From Pieris napi (taxonomy: Eukaryota > Arthropoda > Insecta > Lepidoptera > Pieridae), in assembly GCF_905475465.1 (NCBI RefSeq), contig NC_062251.1, positions 7,185,001-7,249,000 on the forward strand: a stretch of DNA of 64,000 nucleotides. Direction: 5' to 3'. Shown here in pieces: positions 1 through 10,741 of this stretch; the first letter of the stretch is position 1; each line of letters starts with the position of its first letter. The position numbers and the translations under genes are program-made. The notes beneath the pieces are model-generated. The model ran no database searches. It saw only the letters and a program-made list of their open reading frames with translations, and was not told the origin of the DNA.

Positions 1-129
1 AAATACATATTCAAACACCCAAGACCTAAGCACAACACCAAATGCACATCACATCGATGTTTGTCTCAGCCGGGGATCCAATGCGGGACCCATGGATTCG
101 CAGTCAGGGGTACTAACCACTAGACCAAT
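1..129 (-). mobile_element. tRNA-derived SINE, family A, copy 1 (cut by window edge)
   Basis: The head lies at the right. On the minus strand it reads a tRNA-like A box (TGGTCTAGTGG) and then a B-box region, followed by a family body (TGTTGTGCTTAGGTCTTGGG). The same body recurs at 1932-2192 and 12555-12801. The 3' tail is outside the window. Confidence 0.85.
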
Positions 130-256
130 TTTCTATTTATATTTTTATTATTATTACTATGTAAGAATATTTAATTTACTATAGGTATATTTGTGTTGGA
201 AATAATTCTTCTTTAATAGTAATAATATTTTTTAATCTATTTTTGTTATTTTTCAG

Positions 257-387
257 GTGGCTGTAGTGCTGACTTTTCTCTATCTCGTGTACCAATACAA
301 AGTTGAGCTGGTTACGATGATAGACCCGCCAGCTTGTAAGAACTCCTTACAAAGGTCTAGATCACGTCCATCCAGGTCTCGCTCAAG
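257..387 (+). CDS. Coding exon, version 1 of a duplicated exon of an RS-rich membrane protein
   Basis: A CAG acceptor ends at 256 and a GT donor (AAG|GTATAA) begins at 388. The 131-bp exon starts in phase 0 and ends in phase 2. It encodes a hydrophobic stretch (VAVVLTFLYLVYQYK), a charged linker with Cys, then an Arg/Ser block ending SRPSRSRSR. The exon at 13222-13349 encodes the same layout with the same phases, and both can join the terminal exon at 15542-15662. The hydrophobic stretch suggests a membrane anchor with a basic RS tail on the cytosolic side. I do not recognise the family. It is either one of two mutually exclusive exons or an exon of a duplicated gene whose own 3' exon is lost. 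The reading frame continuing to 556 runs into intron and Helitron and is not coding. Confidence 0.6.
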
Positions 388-437
388 GTATAATTTTACA
401 CTGATTAATAGCTTAGACTTTCTGACTTATATTCCCA

Positions 438-1081
438 CTAGCGACCCGCCCCGGCTTCGCACGGGTGCAATGCTGATACTAAATACACTACAGAAAAACT
501 GTGCGGCCGGCCGGTACCGCCGCAAACGCTACGTCCCGCAATTTTTAAATCTGTAATATCTTCGAAAATATTCACTTAAATCATACGGTGTAAAGGGCCA
601 TATAGATCTATATTAAATGAACAATGTATTCAAGGTATTTAATTGGTTAAGGATTAATGCTGTATTGGTTAAAATCGCTTCGAAAATTAGCCATTATTTG
701 TCGTAAAAAGTAAATGACAAAAAAAAGTTATTGTGGGTTATCCATAAGAGATAGACATATACCATCACGGACTTTTCTGTAGACCTTTTCAATGTGTAAA
801 ATACTTAGTACATTATTTTGATAAAACTCGTAGGGTTCAGCCTGCGTTTGCAATGTAAGCGGAAAAAATGTAATTATTTACGACATCACATTAGAAACCT
901 CAAAAATAACAGTACTTCTCCACTATTTAATGGATGTTATTATACATATAAACCTTCCTCTTGAATCACTCTATAATATTTAAAAAAACCGCATCAAAAT
1001 CCGTTGTGTAGTTTCAAAGATTTAAGCATACAAAGGGAAATAGGGACAAAGAAAGCGACTTCGTTTTATACTATGTAGTGA
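438..1081 (-). mobile_element. Non-autonomous Helitron
   Basis: Read on the minus strand it begins TCACTACATAG and ends with a GC hairpin region followed by CTAG. The flanking bases are A before the TC and T after the CTAG, the standard Helitron insertion between A and T with no target duplication. It is 644 bp and has no coding potential. It sits in the intron after the exon at 257-387. Confidence 0.85.
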
Positions 1082-1083
1082 TA

Positions 1084-1168
1084 ATCCATAGATCCACAGA
1101 TCGTCTCCATCGCGTTCGATCTTGAGCCTCGTACTTCACCTCACTCCAAGTCTTTTCGGCTCTCTTTG
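1084..1168 (-). pseudogene. Possible RTE-type LINE reverse transcriptase tail relic
   Basis: The minus strand reads a short frame with residues such as KTWSEVKYEAQDRTRWR, like the extreme C-terminus of RTE-clade enzymes (a W, then a DR.KW pattern). It is only about 28 codons, so the call is tentative. Confidence 0.35.
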
Positions 1169-1171
1169 CCT

Positions 1172-1535
1172 CATCTTTTTTTTTTCTTTATTTTACAAAA
1201 AAATATAATACAATCATAACAAGTTAGTAAACCGCTGTGGTTTATATTGATGTAACCATAACAATCTTGTTTAGGAGCGCGACAAATGCATATAAAAGTA
1301 GTTTTTTAATTTGCTGTTTATGTTGGTTGGCGTTAGGCAATCTAATATGTGATTTGGTAGATCATTTATTAGCCGCGGTAGTAAATACCTCAACGTTCTC
1401 TCGCCGTATACGTTGTTTGCTCTTGATGTACAGAGCCGGACTTGCGTTACCGGTCGGGTCTGTACGTCATGCTCTACTCGTTTTTTTAAGTCATCTCGAA
1501 AAAAGTTCTCCACTAGAAGACATTTATTTATTTTG
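1172..1535 (-). pseudogene. LINE reverse transcriptase C-terminus and 3' UTR fragment
   Basis: The minus frame at 1513-1271 contains YGERTLRYLLPRLINDLP followed by a LKNYF-like end, the usual tail of jockey/CR1-type RT proteins. Downstream on the minus strand the fragment ends in AATAAAG plus an A-run (1172-1200), so it is a 5'-truncated LINE insertion. The overlapping plus-strand frames are shadows. Confidence 0.65.
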
Positions 1536-1538
1536 CAA

Positions 1539-1715
1539 CAGCCCTGCGATTCTGTAACTCACTTTTCGAACTCACACAGCAGCATTCTGAAAAGGTGGGA
1601 GCTTGTAGTTTATTGTTTATCGGAATGCCAAATCATAAAATGAGTGCTTCACGACTGATTTGAGAGCGACCGCCGATGCGAAAACCGCTGTGTGAGTTAC
1701 AGAATCGCAGGGCTG
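1539..1715. mobile_element. Palindromic MITE, family P, copy 1 (one arm shortened)
   Basis: The ends are CAGCCCTGCGATTCTGTAAC and its complement. Inner sequence such as GCCAAATCATAAAATGA matches the copies at 9989-10229 and 15709-16147. About 55 bp of the left arm is missing compared with copy 2. Confidence 0.85.
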
Positions 1716-1931
1716 TACGATGTTTTGCTCGGGATGGCCGCGCTTCCATTTTCCTTGCGGGTTCTAATCAAGGGCACGGGGATATAATTGACATCTATGA
1801 TGAATGTATGGCCTTATCCATTTCCACTAGCGTCTTTTGTTTTACAAAATGTTTGTAACAATTACACCATGTTACTGGTGTGTTACATACTTTTCATGCC
1901 GGTGAGAGCATCGTCGTCATGTATTTTAGTA
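1716..1931. other. No recognised gene
   Basis: Short non-coding stretch between a MITE and a SINE. It contains a GC-richer piece (1735-1790) that may be an old retroelement relic. I see no splice-bounded exon. Confidence 0.4.
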
Positions 1932-2192
1932 ATTTTTTTTTTTAAAGACAATTCACACCAATTGACCTAGCCCCATGCTAAGTTGGTGAAGCTTGTATTA
2001 TGGGTACTAGGCAACGGATATACATACATAGTATAGATAGATATACATATAAATACATATTTAAACACCCAAGACCTAAGCACAACACCAAATGCTCATC
2101 ACATTTCGATCGATCCCCGGCTGAGACGAACGATGTTCGAACCCGGGACCCATGTATTCGCAGTCAGGGGTACTAACCACTAGACCAATGAG
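1932..2192 (-). mobile_element. tRNA-derived SINE, family A, copy 2 (full length)
   Basis: Full minus-strand copy: A-run tail at 1932-1943, family body with a TATA-rich microsatellite (about 2010-2060), tRNA-like B box (GTTCGAACCC) and A box at the right end near 2180. Confidence 0.85.
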
Positions 2193-2387
2193 TCGTCATA
2201 TTATATTGCCAGTAAATAAAAATGAACCATTATAAGGGGAATAATTTGAAGTCATGCAGCATAAATAATTTATTAAATTGTCTTATTAACAATGTAGTAT
2301 ATCTAGAAAATACAGTTCTAGGCTTAAATAACCTTTATCTAGCAAATTAGCCTAAACCTACCTTAACAAAAAATTACAAATGAAGGA

Positions 2388-2864
2388 TTTTTGAAGTGAA
2401 ATTTCTTTATCGGGGTTGGAAAAAAATTTAGTGTAACATTTTCTCGTTACGCGTCACATTTTTCCGTTACGCGCCATCTTTTGAAGTGAAACTTCTTTAT
2501 CGACGTATGGGAGAAATTTTGTAGCAGGTTACGCGCCATGTTGCTTTTTGAAGTCAGAAGTAACAAAAATATATAATACCGGTAACAATGATAGTAATAC
2601 TAATAATTCTATTACAATTAATGAAATTCTGTAATAATCTTAGTAGGTACTACATAGTAGTACAGTAATAAGTTAAAACGAAATAATTGTATTTGTATTC
2701 ATGTCTATGATAATAAAAGCCTTTTGTTAAACTTTATCTAATTTAACTTTATTTAACCAATTTCTGTAAAGTTGCATATAGTAGATCATTTTTCGAAAAA
2801 TAAGGTCATAAAGAAGTTTCACTTCTTACGTGTGTACACCTAGTACACGCACACATTTTTTTTT
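2388..2864 (+). mobile_element. Family B element with hairpin ends, copy 1
   Basis: End 1 (left) is TTTTTGAAGTGAAATTTCTTT. End 2 (right) is AAGAAGTTTCACTTCTTACG followed by a second palindrome (GTGTACACCTAGTACACGC) and a T-run. The same two different ends bound copies at 14522-15141 and 28576-29219. An extra end-1 unit lies at 2489-2515. No coding sequence; AT-rich centre. Confidence 0.75.
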
Positions 2865-2910
2865 ACCTATAAATGTTAATTAGCTAATTCGACTTACGGT
2901 CTTTCAAGTA

Positions 2911-3020
2911 AAGAGCGTACCTATTCTTATAAGACCGGCTTCGCACTTGCGATTTTTCTGGCAATGGGAGTGGCCATGGACGGCGGTATCACTTAACATC
3001 AGGATCCTGCCCCTGTTCTT
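2911..3020 (-). mobile_element. Family D repeat fragment
   Basis: On the minus strand it matches a lepidopteran-type repeat (CAGGATCC..GATGTTAAGTGATACC followed by GGCAATG-type sequence) whose fullest copy is at 46245-46574. It abuts the family C element starting at 3021. Confidence 0.55.
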
Positions 3021-3527
3021 AAAAAAAAGGGTGCGTGTACTTATGTACGCGCGTAAGAAGTTATACTTCATTGGAATTATTAAAAATAGTTTTTGATTGC
3101 ATGCAAAATAATTAATTACAATTAAATAATCAAAGACTGGAAAAGGAGTCATTTTACGGCCAAAACCAATATGCAATATCAATCCAATTTTAGCTGTCAT
3201 AGACTGACAAATCAATCCATTTCTAAAGAAAAGCATGCCAATATTCAATACATGGACTGAGATACCAATCTAATTATTCAACCAATCGTTCAGAGGGCGG
3301 ATAAGAGATTGAAGATTGCCCTCTGTATGAAAATGAATGTTTACTCATGCCAACAACCTATCTGTCCATTTTGACAGTTGCTTCGATTGGCCAAATCAAT
3401 CTCGGATTGCTATCGGTGAAACTCGTATGATTTGGGTTTGGGATTGCGACCTAACTTAATATACATTGGGAAAATTTATTCATCTTCGTCATCTTCCAGT
3501 TCTAGTGATAGTGATTTGGAAGTTTAA

Positions 3528-4148
3528 ATGCAATACAATCTTAATAAATATCTCAATAAATTCTTGTCTACTTCTGTGCGAAGACATAAGAAGACAAGAA
3601 TTTATTATATCCAGAGCCTGAATAACGCCGAATTCACATTTAGATGTAGGTTAACAAAAGAAGCTTTGGAGACACTTTTACACAAAGTGATGTCTATCAT
3701 ATATGACTTCTTGCAGGTTTCATCTTTTCATCAACTTTTGTAAAAAAAATTTAAATATTAGCTACAACCAAAAATATTTGTTACTATAGATACTACCTAC
3801 TAACTCCACTTCAAAACCTCAAGACTCCAGCAGAACATCTTTATAACGAATCTCAAATACGAAGCAGAAATGTAGTGGAAAGGACATAATATGGTGTTTG
3901 GAAAAAATCGGTTCCCCAAAATCGGTTTGTCAAAAAAGGTTTTGCTTCAAGTATCTCGTGTACAAGCCGTGATAGTGGCATGTGCAGTGTTGCACAATAT
4001 TGCTATTGATATGCGAGATGAACATTTTGAACTACTGCAACAAGTAGATGAACAAGCTGATGATATTGATCAAAGCGCAATTGACAACGTGGGAAATGCA
4101 AGTGTGCGAAGTAATCCTTTAAGTGATTATTTTGCTTTATTACTATAA
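3528..4148 (+). pseudogene. Harbinger (HARBI1-like) transposase remains
   Basis: The N-terminal piece (3528-3743) has FTFRCRLTKEALETLLHKV, as in Harbinger nucleases. The C-terminal piece (about 3820-4148) has NVVERT, YGVWKNRFP and VIVACAVLHNIAIDMRDE, the hallmark end of the DDE nuclease family. A TAA at 3887-3889 interrupts the C-terminal frame, and the catalytic DDE centre between the pieces is deleted. It cannot encode a working transposase. Confidence 0.75.
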
Positions 4149-4199
4149 TATTTTATAAATTACAACATTTTTGAGATAAATTAAATAAAAATTCAATGC

Positions 4200-4732
4200 T
4201 TTTATTTAAATAAAAATACAAATTTTTAATACAATACATCCTCGCTCCAGGCACAAAATCTATTATTTTTATTTAACAATATATTTTTTTCTATGGCCCA
4301 TAATTCTCTTTTATGCTCTCTATCTTCCTCTTCAAATGCCCATTGCTTTCTCTTATTTAGAAGCTCTTCCTTTCAATTGACTTTCATTTCCTTCGACAGA
4401 TAACAATATCATGTCTTTGACTTTTTCCTCGATAGGGGGTAAGAGGAGTAGCAGCACTAGGGCCACCTCCTGTACGATATGTTTCAGCATGTATCAAGGC
4501 AGACTTTTTTCTTGTAGCCCTCTTTAAGCTTTAGCACTGCGAAAGTTTACCCCACTTGTGCTATTAAACAGCGCCTCCAGCGTCTTCCAGCACTGCTCTT
4601 TCTCCTGCCAGGTGACTGAGTCACTCTTTTTATTTTCTTATATATTTTTATAGTCAGCAACAAGCGAAGTTAAAAGGTCAACTTCTTCCCGGCTGAAATT
4701 GACGCTTCTTTCACGTTTTTGCGTAGACATTT
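4200..4732 (-). pseudogene. Harbinger Myb/SANT-like accessory protein, broken
   Basis: From an ATG at 4730-4732 the minus strand reads MSTQKRERSVNFSREEVDLL and continues with a SANT-like pattern (KKSDSVTWQEKEQCW, then NFRSAK). Stops interrupt the frame from about residue 32 on. In intact Harbingers this protein helps bring the nuclease to DNA. Here it lies convergent with the transposase remains, as usual for the superfamily. Confidence 0.65.
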
Positions 4733-5484
4733 TTTAAAGTTAAAGATCCAACCTCGAATCACAAAAACAACATACACAAACTACTCAGAGAAAATTTATA
4801 TTTGTAATAATATGTACTAAAATACTCAATAACCTAACAAACAAAAATACCATATGAAAATGACAGCCCGTTTCGTTACAATTAATATTAAATGACCAAC
4901 AAAAAGGTTAAGGTTCTATGTTTTTATATAGAATTTTGTAACTTTATTTGTTCGTAACAAAAAAACAAACAAAACGTTGCATAGCTATTTGCTACTTTAT
5001 CCATACATTGTGAAACAGACCCTAAGTCTTACTTATTTTATTTCGTTCCAAAAACAGCAAACTTTTGGTATGCTTGAACACAACATATTGCATTGAACGA
5101 AACGCGGTCGAGAGGCAAGGATCACGCAAAAGATTGCTGTCAATCTTTTGTCAAATAAACAATCGGATAGCAGAAATGTTTATTGGCATGCAGATTGGAG
5201 ATCGGTCCTTAGATATGAATCAGTCCAAGATTGGTTATAATCATAGATTGAGGATACATTATTAATTTTGGCCGATAGGCAATAAAGTTTAGTTTACATT
5301 TGAAAAATTAAATAAATAAATATTTATTATTATTCTCTTACATTAAGTGTAACATAGATTCTATTATTATTCGAATGTTGTTTTTAAATTCATTCTGTTA
5401 ATTTTGTGTCACGGTGCGCGCGCATCGTAAAATTTCACTCTCATCAATTTTTCATAGAAAGTTAGGTAGTATAACTTCAAAAAA

Positions 5485-5964
5485 TAAAATATGAGTATTT
5501 CATTACACGGAAATAAACATTGTTTTAAAGAAAAAACTTTTTAACCGGATTGAAGTTATGTATTATTATAAATTTACAACTATTTAACATAATTTTAAAT
5601 TTATCCGACGTTTCGCGTGCTTTACAGCGTGCGTGGTCACGGTGACTAAAGACAAAAGATGTTGGATGTCAAAAAGTATCATAGCTGTAGAGAAAGTTGC
5701 CTTATCTGTATTTATTTCCCCGGAGTTGGTATCGACTAAAAGATGGAGGGTTTTGGCAAAAATGGCTCACAAACAAACATTGTTTTACACGCTTAAATCG
5801 TTGGATGAATTTTCAGATCCCGTTCCTGCTGCAGACGCACATATCCATGTGATAAAAATTGTTATCACGGACTCCGACCAGCTCATCGCTACTGCAGCCA
5901 CTAACATCGATAATACGGATTAAATTGTTCTGAATAGACATTTACTTTTATTTATTAAAGCACA
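5485..5964 (+). other. Interspersed repeat with a short open frame, unassigned
   Basis: Contains a GC-rich motif (CGACGTTTCGCGTGCTTTAC) that looks like a dispersed insect repeat. The frame at 5633-5923 (96 codons) has no domain I recognise and no clear splice context. I do not call a gene. Confidence 0.35.
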
Positions 5965-7779
5965 TCTTAATATGTATATATAAATTACGTGTCACGTTGT
6001 TTGTCCGCTATGGACTCCTAAACTGCTGAACCGATATCAATCAAATTTGCACACCGTGTGCGGTTTGATCCAACTTAAAAGATAGCTTACATCTTAATTT
6101 ATACCCACAATATTATTTTATTGCAAAGTATTTGTTTATTATTTGATAGTCACAATTCTAACAGATGGCGCTGTTGAAAGTACCAACGTTTCACATAAGC
6201 TACAATTTAATGGCATAACCAAAAAAAAAAGCATGGTGGTCCCCATGACTGGAGTTCTCCTGCCGTTTCCCTTGAATAGTTTACTACTATCTTATATAAC
6301 AAAAACCTTAGCCATATAGACCAGTGCCGATAATTTTTGAAACCTAAAAAAATTACAGTAGGATGAAACCCATTAGAAAAGCAGGGGAATATGATCAAAA
6401 TGAAAGGAAAAATAAATTACGGTCGATCTGAGGTCGGGAAGGGGTAGGGGGGGAGTTTTTAGGGTAAAAAACGGTTTATCTCGATTTCCGGCAAAACTAC
6501 AAGTCCTATCGAAGAAAGTTAAATGGCAAAGTAGGAGGTAATAAAAAGATCTAAAACTTTTGTATTCACACATTTTTCACATAACGTCAAAATTTATGTG
6601 AAAAATTCAAAAAACCATATTTTTGGTTTTTTATTTTTATCTTTAACAAAAATATTTTTTTTTTAACGAAATTTGGTGAAAACTTACCTTTCTATGTCCC
6701 AAATACACTGTAATTTATTTGATTAAAAATATTTATTTGTTCACCTTATTTTGAATTGATATCGAAAAAACACCCTAATTTTCAATCGAAAATTCTGACG
6801 TCAAAATTTCAGCTTTTTTCATAAAGTTGGTGTGCTTTCAGTTCGTTGAAATCTCTACTTTCCTATGGTAAAAAAATATATATATATTACCATAGTAAAT
6901 CTTCTCAGAAAACGCAAAAAATCGTATGCAGTAACGCCCAGACCTGTCATCCCCTTCCTTACTTCTCTATGAAATACGAAAATTTTAGCCCATCTAAAGG
7001 TTAAATTATTTTTTAGGTCACTCAGGTATATATAAGTTATCTTAAAATAGTAATAAATAGGCATCTGATTATAATTTAAAGAAGATTCATAGAGAAGTAG
7101 GGAAGGGGATGACAGGTCTGGGCGTTACTGCATACGATTTTTTGCGTTTTCTGAGAAGATTTACTATGGTAATATATATATATTTTTTTACCATAGGAAA
7201 GTAGAGATTTCAACGAACTGAAAGCACACCAACTTTATGAAAAAAGCTGAAATTTTGACGTCAGAATTTTCGATTGAAAATTAGGGTGTTTTTTCGATAT
7301 TAATTCAAAATAAGGTGAACAAATAAATATTTTTAATCAAATAAATTACAGTGTATTTGGGACATAGAAAGGTAAGTTTTCACCAAATTTCGTTAAAAAA
7401 AAATTATTTTTGTTAAAGATAAAAATAAAAAACCAAAAATATGGTTTTTTGAATTTTTCACATAAATTTTGACGTTATGTGAAAAATGTGTGAATACAAA
7501 AGTTTTAGATCTTTTTATTACCTACAACTTTGCGATTTAACTTTCTTCGGTAGGACTTGTAGTTTTGCCGGAAATCGAGATAAACCGTTTTTTACCCTTA
7601 AACCTCCCCCTCCAACCCCTTCCCGACCTCAGATCAACCGTAATTTATTTTTCCTTTCATTTTGATCATATTCCCCTGCTTTTCTAATGGGTTTCATCCT
7701 ACTGTAATTTTTTTCACTTTTTATTTATTTTAAAGGCTATCTGCACTGGTCTAATAGCAACGCTTGGCCGATCTGCTAT
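5965..7779 (+). mobile_element. Non-autonomous Helitron, family H1, copy 1, split by a fold-back element
   Basis: The 5' end is TCTTAATATGTATATATAAA and the 3' end reads AGCAACGCTTGGCC then a degenerate CTATT. Copy 2 at 57505-57884 has the same sequence with an intact CTAG end. The Helitron itself is 5965-6316 plus 7757-7779; the rest is the insertion at 6317-7753. Confidence 0.8.
6317..7753. mobile_element. Fold-back transposon with about 650-bp inverted arms
   Basis: Ends are TAGACCAGTGC and its complement. The left arm (to about 6975) and right arm (from about 7088) are near-perfect inverted copies around a loop of about 110 bp. It is flanked by ATA at 6314-6316 and 7754-7756; removing it and one ATA restores the Helitron sequence seen at 57850. 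It is 1437 bp with no real gene; the frames inside are palindrome shadows. A 2-bp TA duplication is an alternative reading. Confidence 0.85.
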
Positions 7780-8345
7780 TCATATATATTTTCTACAGTA
7801 TAAGTTAGAATCTATTCAAAAGTCAAAAATCATTTATTATTATTATTATTAGTCGCGGTAGTTTAGTAGTTTGACGCGGGGGTTTTCTATAAAATAAATA
7901 ATATTTGTATACGTAATAACATCTCAATAAGTTTTATTTTTATAGGTATTTACAAGTATTAGAACTATCACGTATTGTAATTGATAAATAATTAAAAATA
8001 ATTTAAGGATTCAATGTATTATTGTAAAATCATGTGCCGAAGCAATTTGAAGTTTAAATTTAAAAACTCATATATAAACAAACAAAAGCATCGTTCCTTC
8101 GTTGTCTTGCGATTCCAATATATTGAAAAAATAAGTTTCGCACACTTACAATATCCCAAGTCAAGTATTACTTGACTTTTCGCTTTCGAGTAAATTATAA
8201 TATGCTACGATACTTTATATTTCTTACTTGTAACTAAATAAGGATAAGCGTCAAAGATATTGTGTGGGTGTGTGTCTGTGTATGTTTTATATTTTATTAC
8301 TTAAGTGTTAATCTAATAAAGCTAAAACTACTAAAACTAAAATTT
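7780..8345. other. AT-rich non-coding stretch
   Basis: No exon or recognised mobile element. It has a (TTA)n run near 7835, a short GT-rich run near 8263 and a stretch resembling a retroelement 3' UTR just before the family E repeat. Confidence 0.4.
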
Positions 8346-8428
8346 GTCGACACGAACTGTTGTTTTCAAACAAATTTAGTTTTCGACTTTCCACATACAC
8401 TTCTGTTAAGGCATTTTGACTAAACCCC
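8346..8428 (+). repeat. Family E repeat, copy 1
   Basis: Starts GTCGACACGAACTG and includes AAATTTAGTTTTCGACTTTC, then CTGTTAAGGCATTTTGAC and a C-run. The same order appears at 28185-28265 and, interrupted by a MITE, at 9965-10291. It runs straight into the satellite array. Confidence 0.7.
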
Positions 8429-9696
8429 CAGTGTTTGTAGACTATACATATTTTTTTAGAATAGATTAGAAATTGTCAAACAGACTTTTCTTTATCTGGA
8501 AACAGCCAGTGTTTGTAGACTATACATATTTTTTTAGAATAGATTAGAAATTGTCAAGCAGACTTTTCTTTATCTGGAAACAGCCAGTGTTTGTAGACTA
8601 TACATATTTTTTTAGAATAGATTAGAAATTGTCAAACAGACTTTTCTTTATCTGGAAACAGCCAGTGTTTGTAGACTATACATATTTTTTTAGAATAGAT
8701 TAGAAATTGTCAAACAGACTTTTCTTTATCTGGAAACAGCCAGTTTTTGTAGACTATACATATTTTTTTAGAATAGATTAGAAATTGTCAAACAGACTTT
8801 TCTTTATCTGGAAACAGCCAGTGTTTGTAGACTATACATATTTTTTTAGAATAGATTAGAAATTGTCAAACAGACTTTTCTTTATCTGGAAACAGCCAGT
8901 GTTTGTAGACTATACATATTTTTTTAGAATAGATTAGAAATTGTCAAACAGACTTTTCTTTATCTGGAAACAGCCAGTTTTTGTAGACTATACATATTTT
9001 TTTAGAATAGATTAGAAATTGTCAAACAGACTTTTCTTTATCTGGAAACAGCCAGTTTTTGTAGACTATACATATTTTTTTAGAATAGATTAGAAATTGT
9101 CAAACAGACTTTTCTTTATCTGGAAACAGCCAGTTTTTGTAGACTATACATATTTTTTTAGAATAGATTAGAAATTGTCAAACAGACTTTTCTTTATCTG
9201 GAAACAGCCAGTTTTTGTAGACTATACATATTTTTTTAGAATAGATTAGCAATTGTCAAACAGACTTTTCTTTATCTGGAAACAGCCAGTTTTTGTAGAC
9301 TATACATATTTTTTTTAAATAGATTATAAATTGTCAAACAGACTTTTCTTTATCTGGAAACAGCCAGTTTTTGTAGACTATACATATTTTTTTAGAATAG
9401 ATTAGCAATTGTCAAACAGACTTTTCTTTATCTGGAAACAGCCAGTTTTTGTAGACTATACATATTTTTTTAGAATAGATTAGAAATTGTCAAACAGACT
9501 TTTCTTTATCTGGAAACAGCCAGTTTTTGTAGACTATACATATTTTTTTAGAATAGATTAGAAATTGTCAAACAGACTTTTCTTTATCTGGAAACAGCCA
9601 GTTTTTGTAGACTATACATATTTTTTTAGAATAGATTAGCAATTGTCAAACAGACTTTTCTTTATCTGGAAACAGCCAGTTTTTGTAGACTATACA
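8429..9696 (+). repeat. 78-bp tandem satellite, 16 full units plus a partial
   Basis: Units begin CAGTGTTTG or CAGTTTTTG, carry TAGACTATACATATTTTTTT and end TCTTTATCTGGAAACAGC. Unit starts fall exactly every 78 bp from 8429 to 9677 (16 intervals). The G form fills the first four units plus units 6 and 7; the T form fills the rest. A few units carry AGCAATTGTC instead of AGAAATTGTC. There is no coding frame. Confidence 0.95.
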
Positions 9697-9964
9697 CAAT
9701 GTTATTTAGAAAAACACATAATTTGCACATAAACACATACCCCATGTGGTTTCCTCTATATATTGTAATGTATTGTATTGTATAAGATCTTCTGTCGATC
9801 CGAAGTGGTGGAGGCCTGATGACCTGTAACACAGGTACTCTTACCTTTAGCAGGCATCAGTCTCACACAGACTAGCTTTTTCTATTAACAGAAGTAAGAA
9901 TATAACTGTCACTTGCTTATGTCCTAAGTTTAAGTTTTTGTGAGAAAATAGATAAATAAAAGTA
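9697..9964 (+). other. Retroelement-like 3' UTR sequence
   Basis: Contains GTGGAGGCCTGATGACC and a terminal GATAAATAAAAGT, similar in style to LINE 3' ends, but no coding frame that would fix its family. Confidence 0.35.
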
Positions 9965-10291
9965 TTCGACTTTCCACTTACACTACTGCCCTGCGATTCT
10001 GTAACTCACTTCACGAACTCACACAGCGGTTTTCGCATCGGCGGTCGCTCTCAAATCAGTCGTGAAGCAGTCATTTTATGATTTGGCATTCTGAAAAGGT
10101 AGGAGCTTGTAGTTTATTGTTTATCAGAATGCCAAATCATAAAATGACTGCTTCACGACTGATTTGAGAGCGACCGCCGATGCGAAAACCGCTGTGTGAG
10201 TTCGTGAAGTGAGTTACAGAATCGCAGGGCTGTTAAGCCATCTTGACTATGCCCCCTGGCTGTTAACAGAAAAAGTAAAGTTTGTTTGACA
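9965..10291 (+). repeat. Family E repeat, copy 2, split by a MITE
   Basis: TTCGACTTTCCACTTACACTA is interrupted at 9989-10229 by the family P MITE and continues TTAAGCCATCTTGACTATG. The tail (10252-10291) is a diverged reverse-complement of one 78-bp satellite unit: CTGGCTGTTAACAG followed by GTTTGTTTGACAA. Confidence 0.65.
9989..10229. mobile_element. Palindromic MITE, family P, copy 2
   Basis: Nearly perfect 241-bp palindrome with ends CCCTGCGATTCTGTAACTCA and complement. It is flanked by CTG at 9986-9988 and 10230-10232; removing it and one CTG gives the family E sequence seen at 28248, so the insertion site is well supported. Confidence 0.9.
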
Positions 10292-10741
10292 ACGTCAATT
10301 TTCATAATGTAGCTGCTAGTTTAATTTTTATAAAAATTCAACCTTTCTATAAAGCAAAAAATTCTTTGTAACACTATGCAGCGCGGTGTCTTCGAAATTT
10401 CGTATATATTTTATTGATGATGATGGATTACCTAATAAACGGGATTTACGATTTTATAAGGGTTCGACAGCTAAACATTGCGGTATGTCTATATATATAT
10501 TTATTTACAAGTACTATTTACAATACTTTAAACGACGTTTACTGTTTTTGACATTAGGCCTCCAGTTCGCTTCACACAGCTCGGTTTCCAAGTTCATCAC
10601 TGCCATCATCACGTCATCACTTATGACGTCATAATTGTTGGTGGCTTCTGAACCAGTTCATTATAAACTTCGACAACATCTTTATCTCCACCGGACTACT
10701 TCCATTTCAACCCTACTTACAATTCTCAACGTGTTTTCTTA
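10292..10741 (+). other. Non-coding stretch with a weak exon-like frame
   Basis: At 10390-10480 a short frame (FRIYFIDDDGLPNKRDLRF) ends near a GGTATGT donor-like site. There is no matching acceptor or downstream exon that I can connect. Unassigned. Confidence 0.25.

Larger units (their letters stand above)
3156..5278 (+). mobile_element. PIF/Harbinger element, degraded, nested in family C copy 1
   Basis: Both ends show GGCCAAAA-type inverted repeats (CGGCCAAAACCAAT at left; ATTAATTTTGGCCG at right). It carries the two usual Harbinger genes in opposite orientation: a nuclease on + and a Myb/SANT-like protein on -. I could not fix the 3-bp target duplication exactly. Confidence 0.65.
3021..5484. 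mobile_element. Family C element, copy 1, split by a Harbinger insertion
   Basis: End 2 (3021-3075) carries the paired hairpins GTGTACTTATGTACGCGCG and GAAGTTATACTTC. End 1 (5390-5484) carries the GCGCGCGCATCGTAAAATTTC segment and a degenerate ATAACTTCAAAAA. Without the 2.1-kb insertion it would be about 340 bp. The junction sequence (GGAAAAGGAGTCAT / AATAAAGTT) is uninterrupted in the copy at 46649. Confidence 0.7.

Noticed and set aside
1237..1643. Plus-strand frames overlapping the LINE fragment
   Set aside because: The minus strand carries the recognisable RT tail; the plus frames have no domain.
5633..5923. Host gene of 96 codons
   Set aside because: It starts inside a dispersed repeat motif, has no splice partner and no domain that I know.
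6855..7064. Open frames in the fold-back element (also 6207-6573)
   Set aside because: They are chance frames in palindromic, low-complexity DNA without family features.
8429..9696. CRISPR array
   Set aside because: The 78-bp units are contiguous, with no unique spacers, in a eukaryotic genome.
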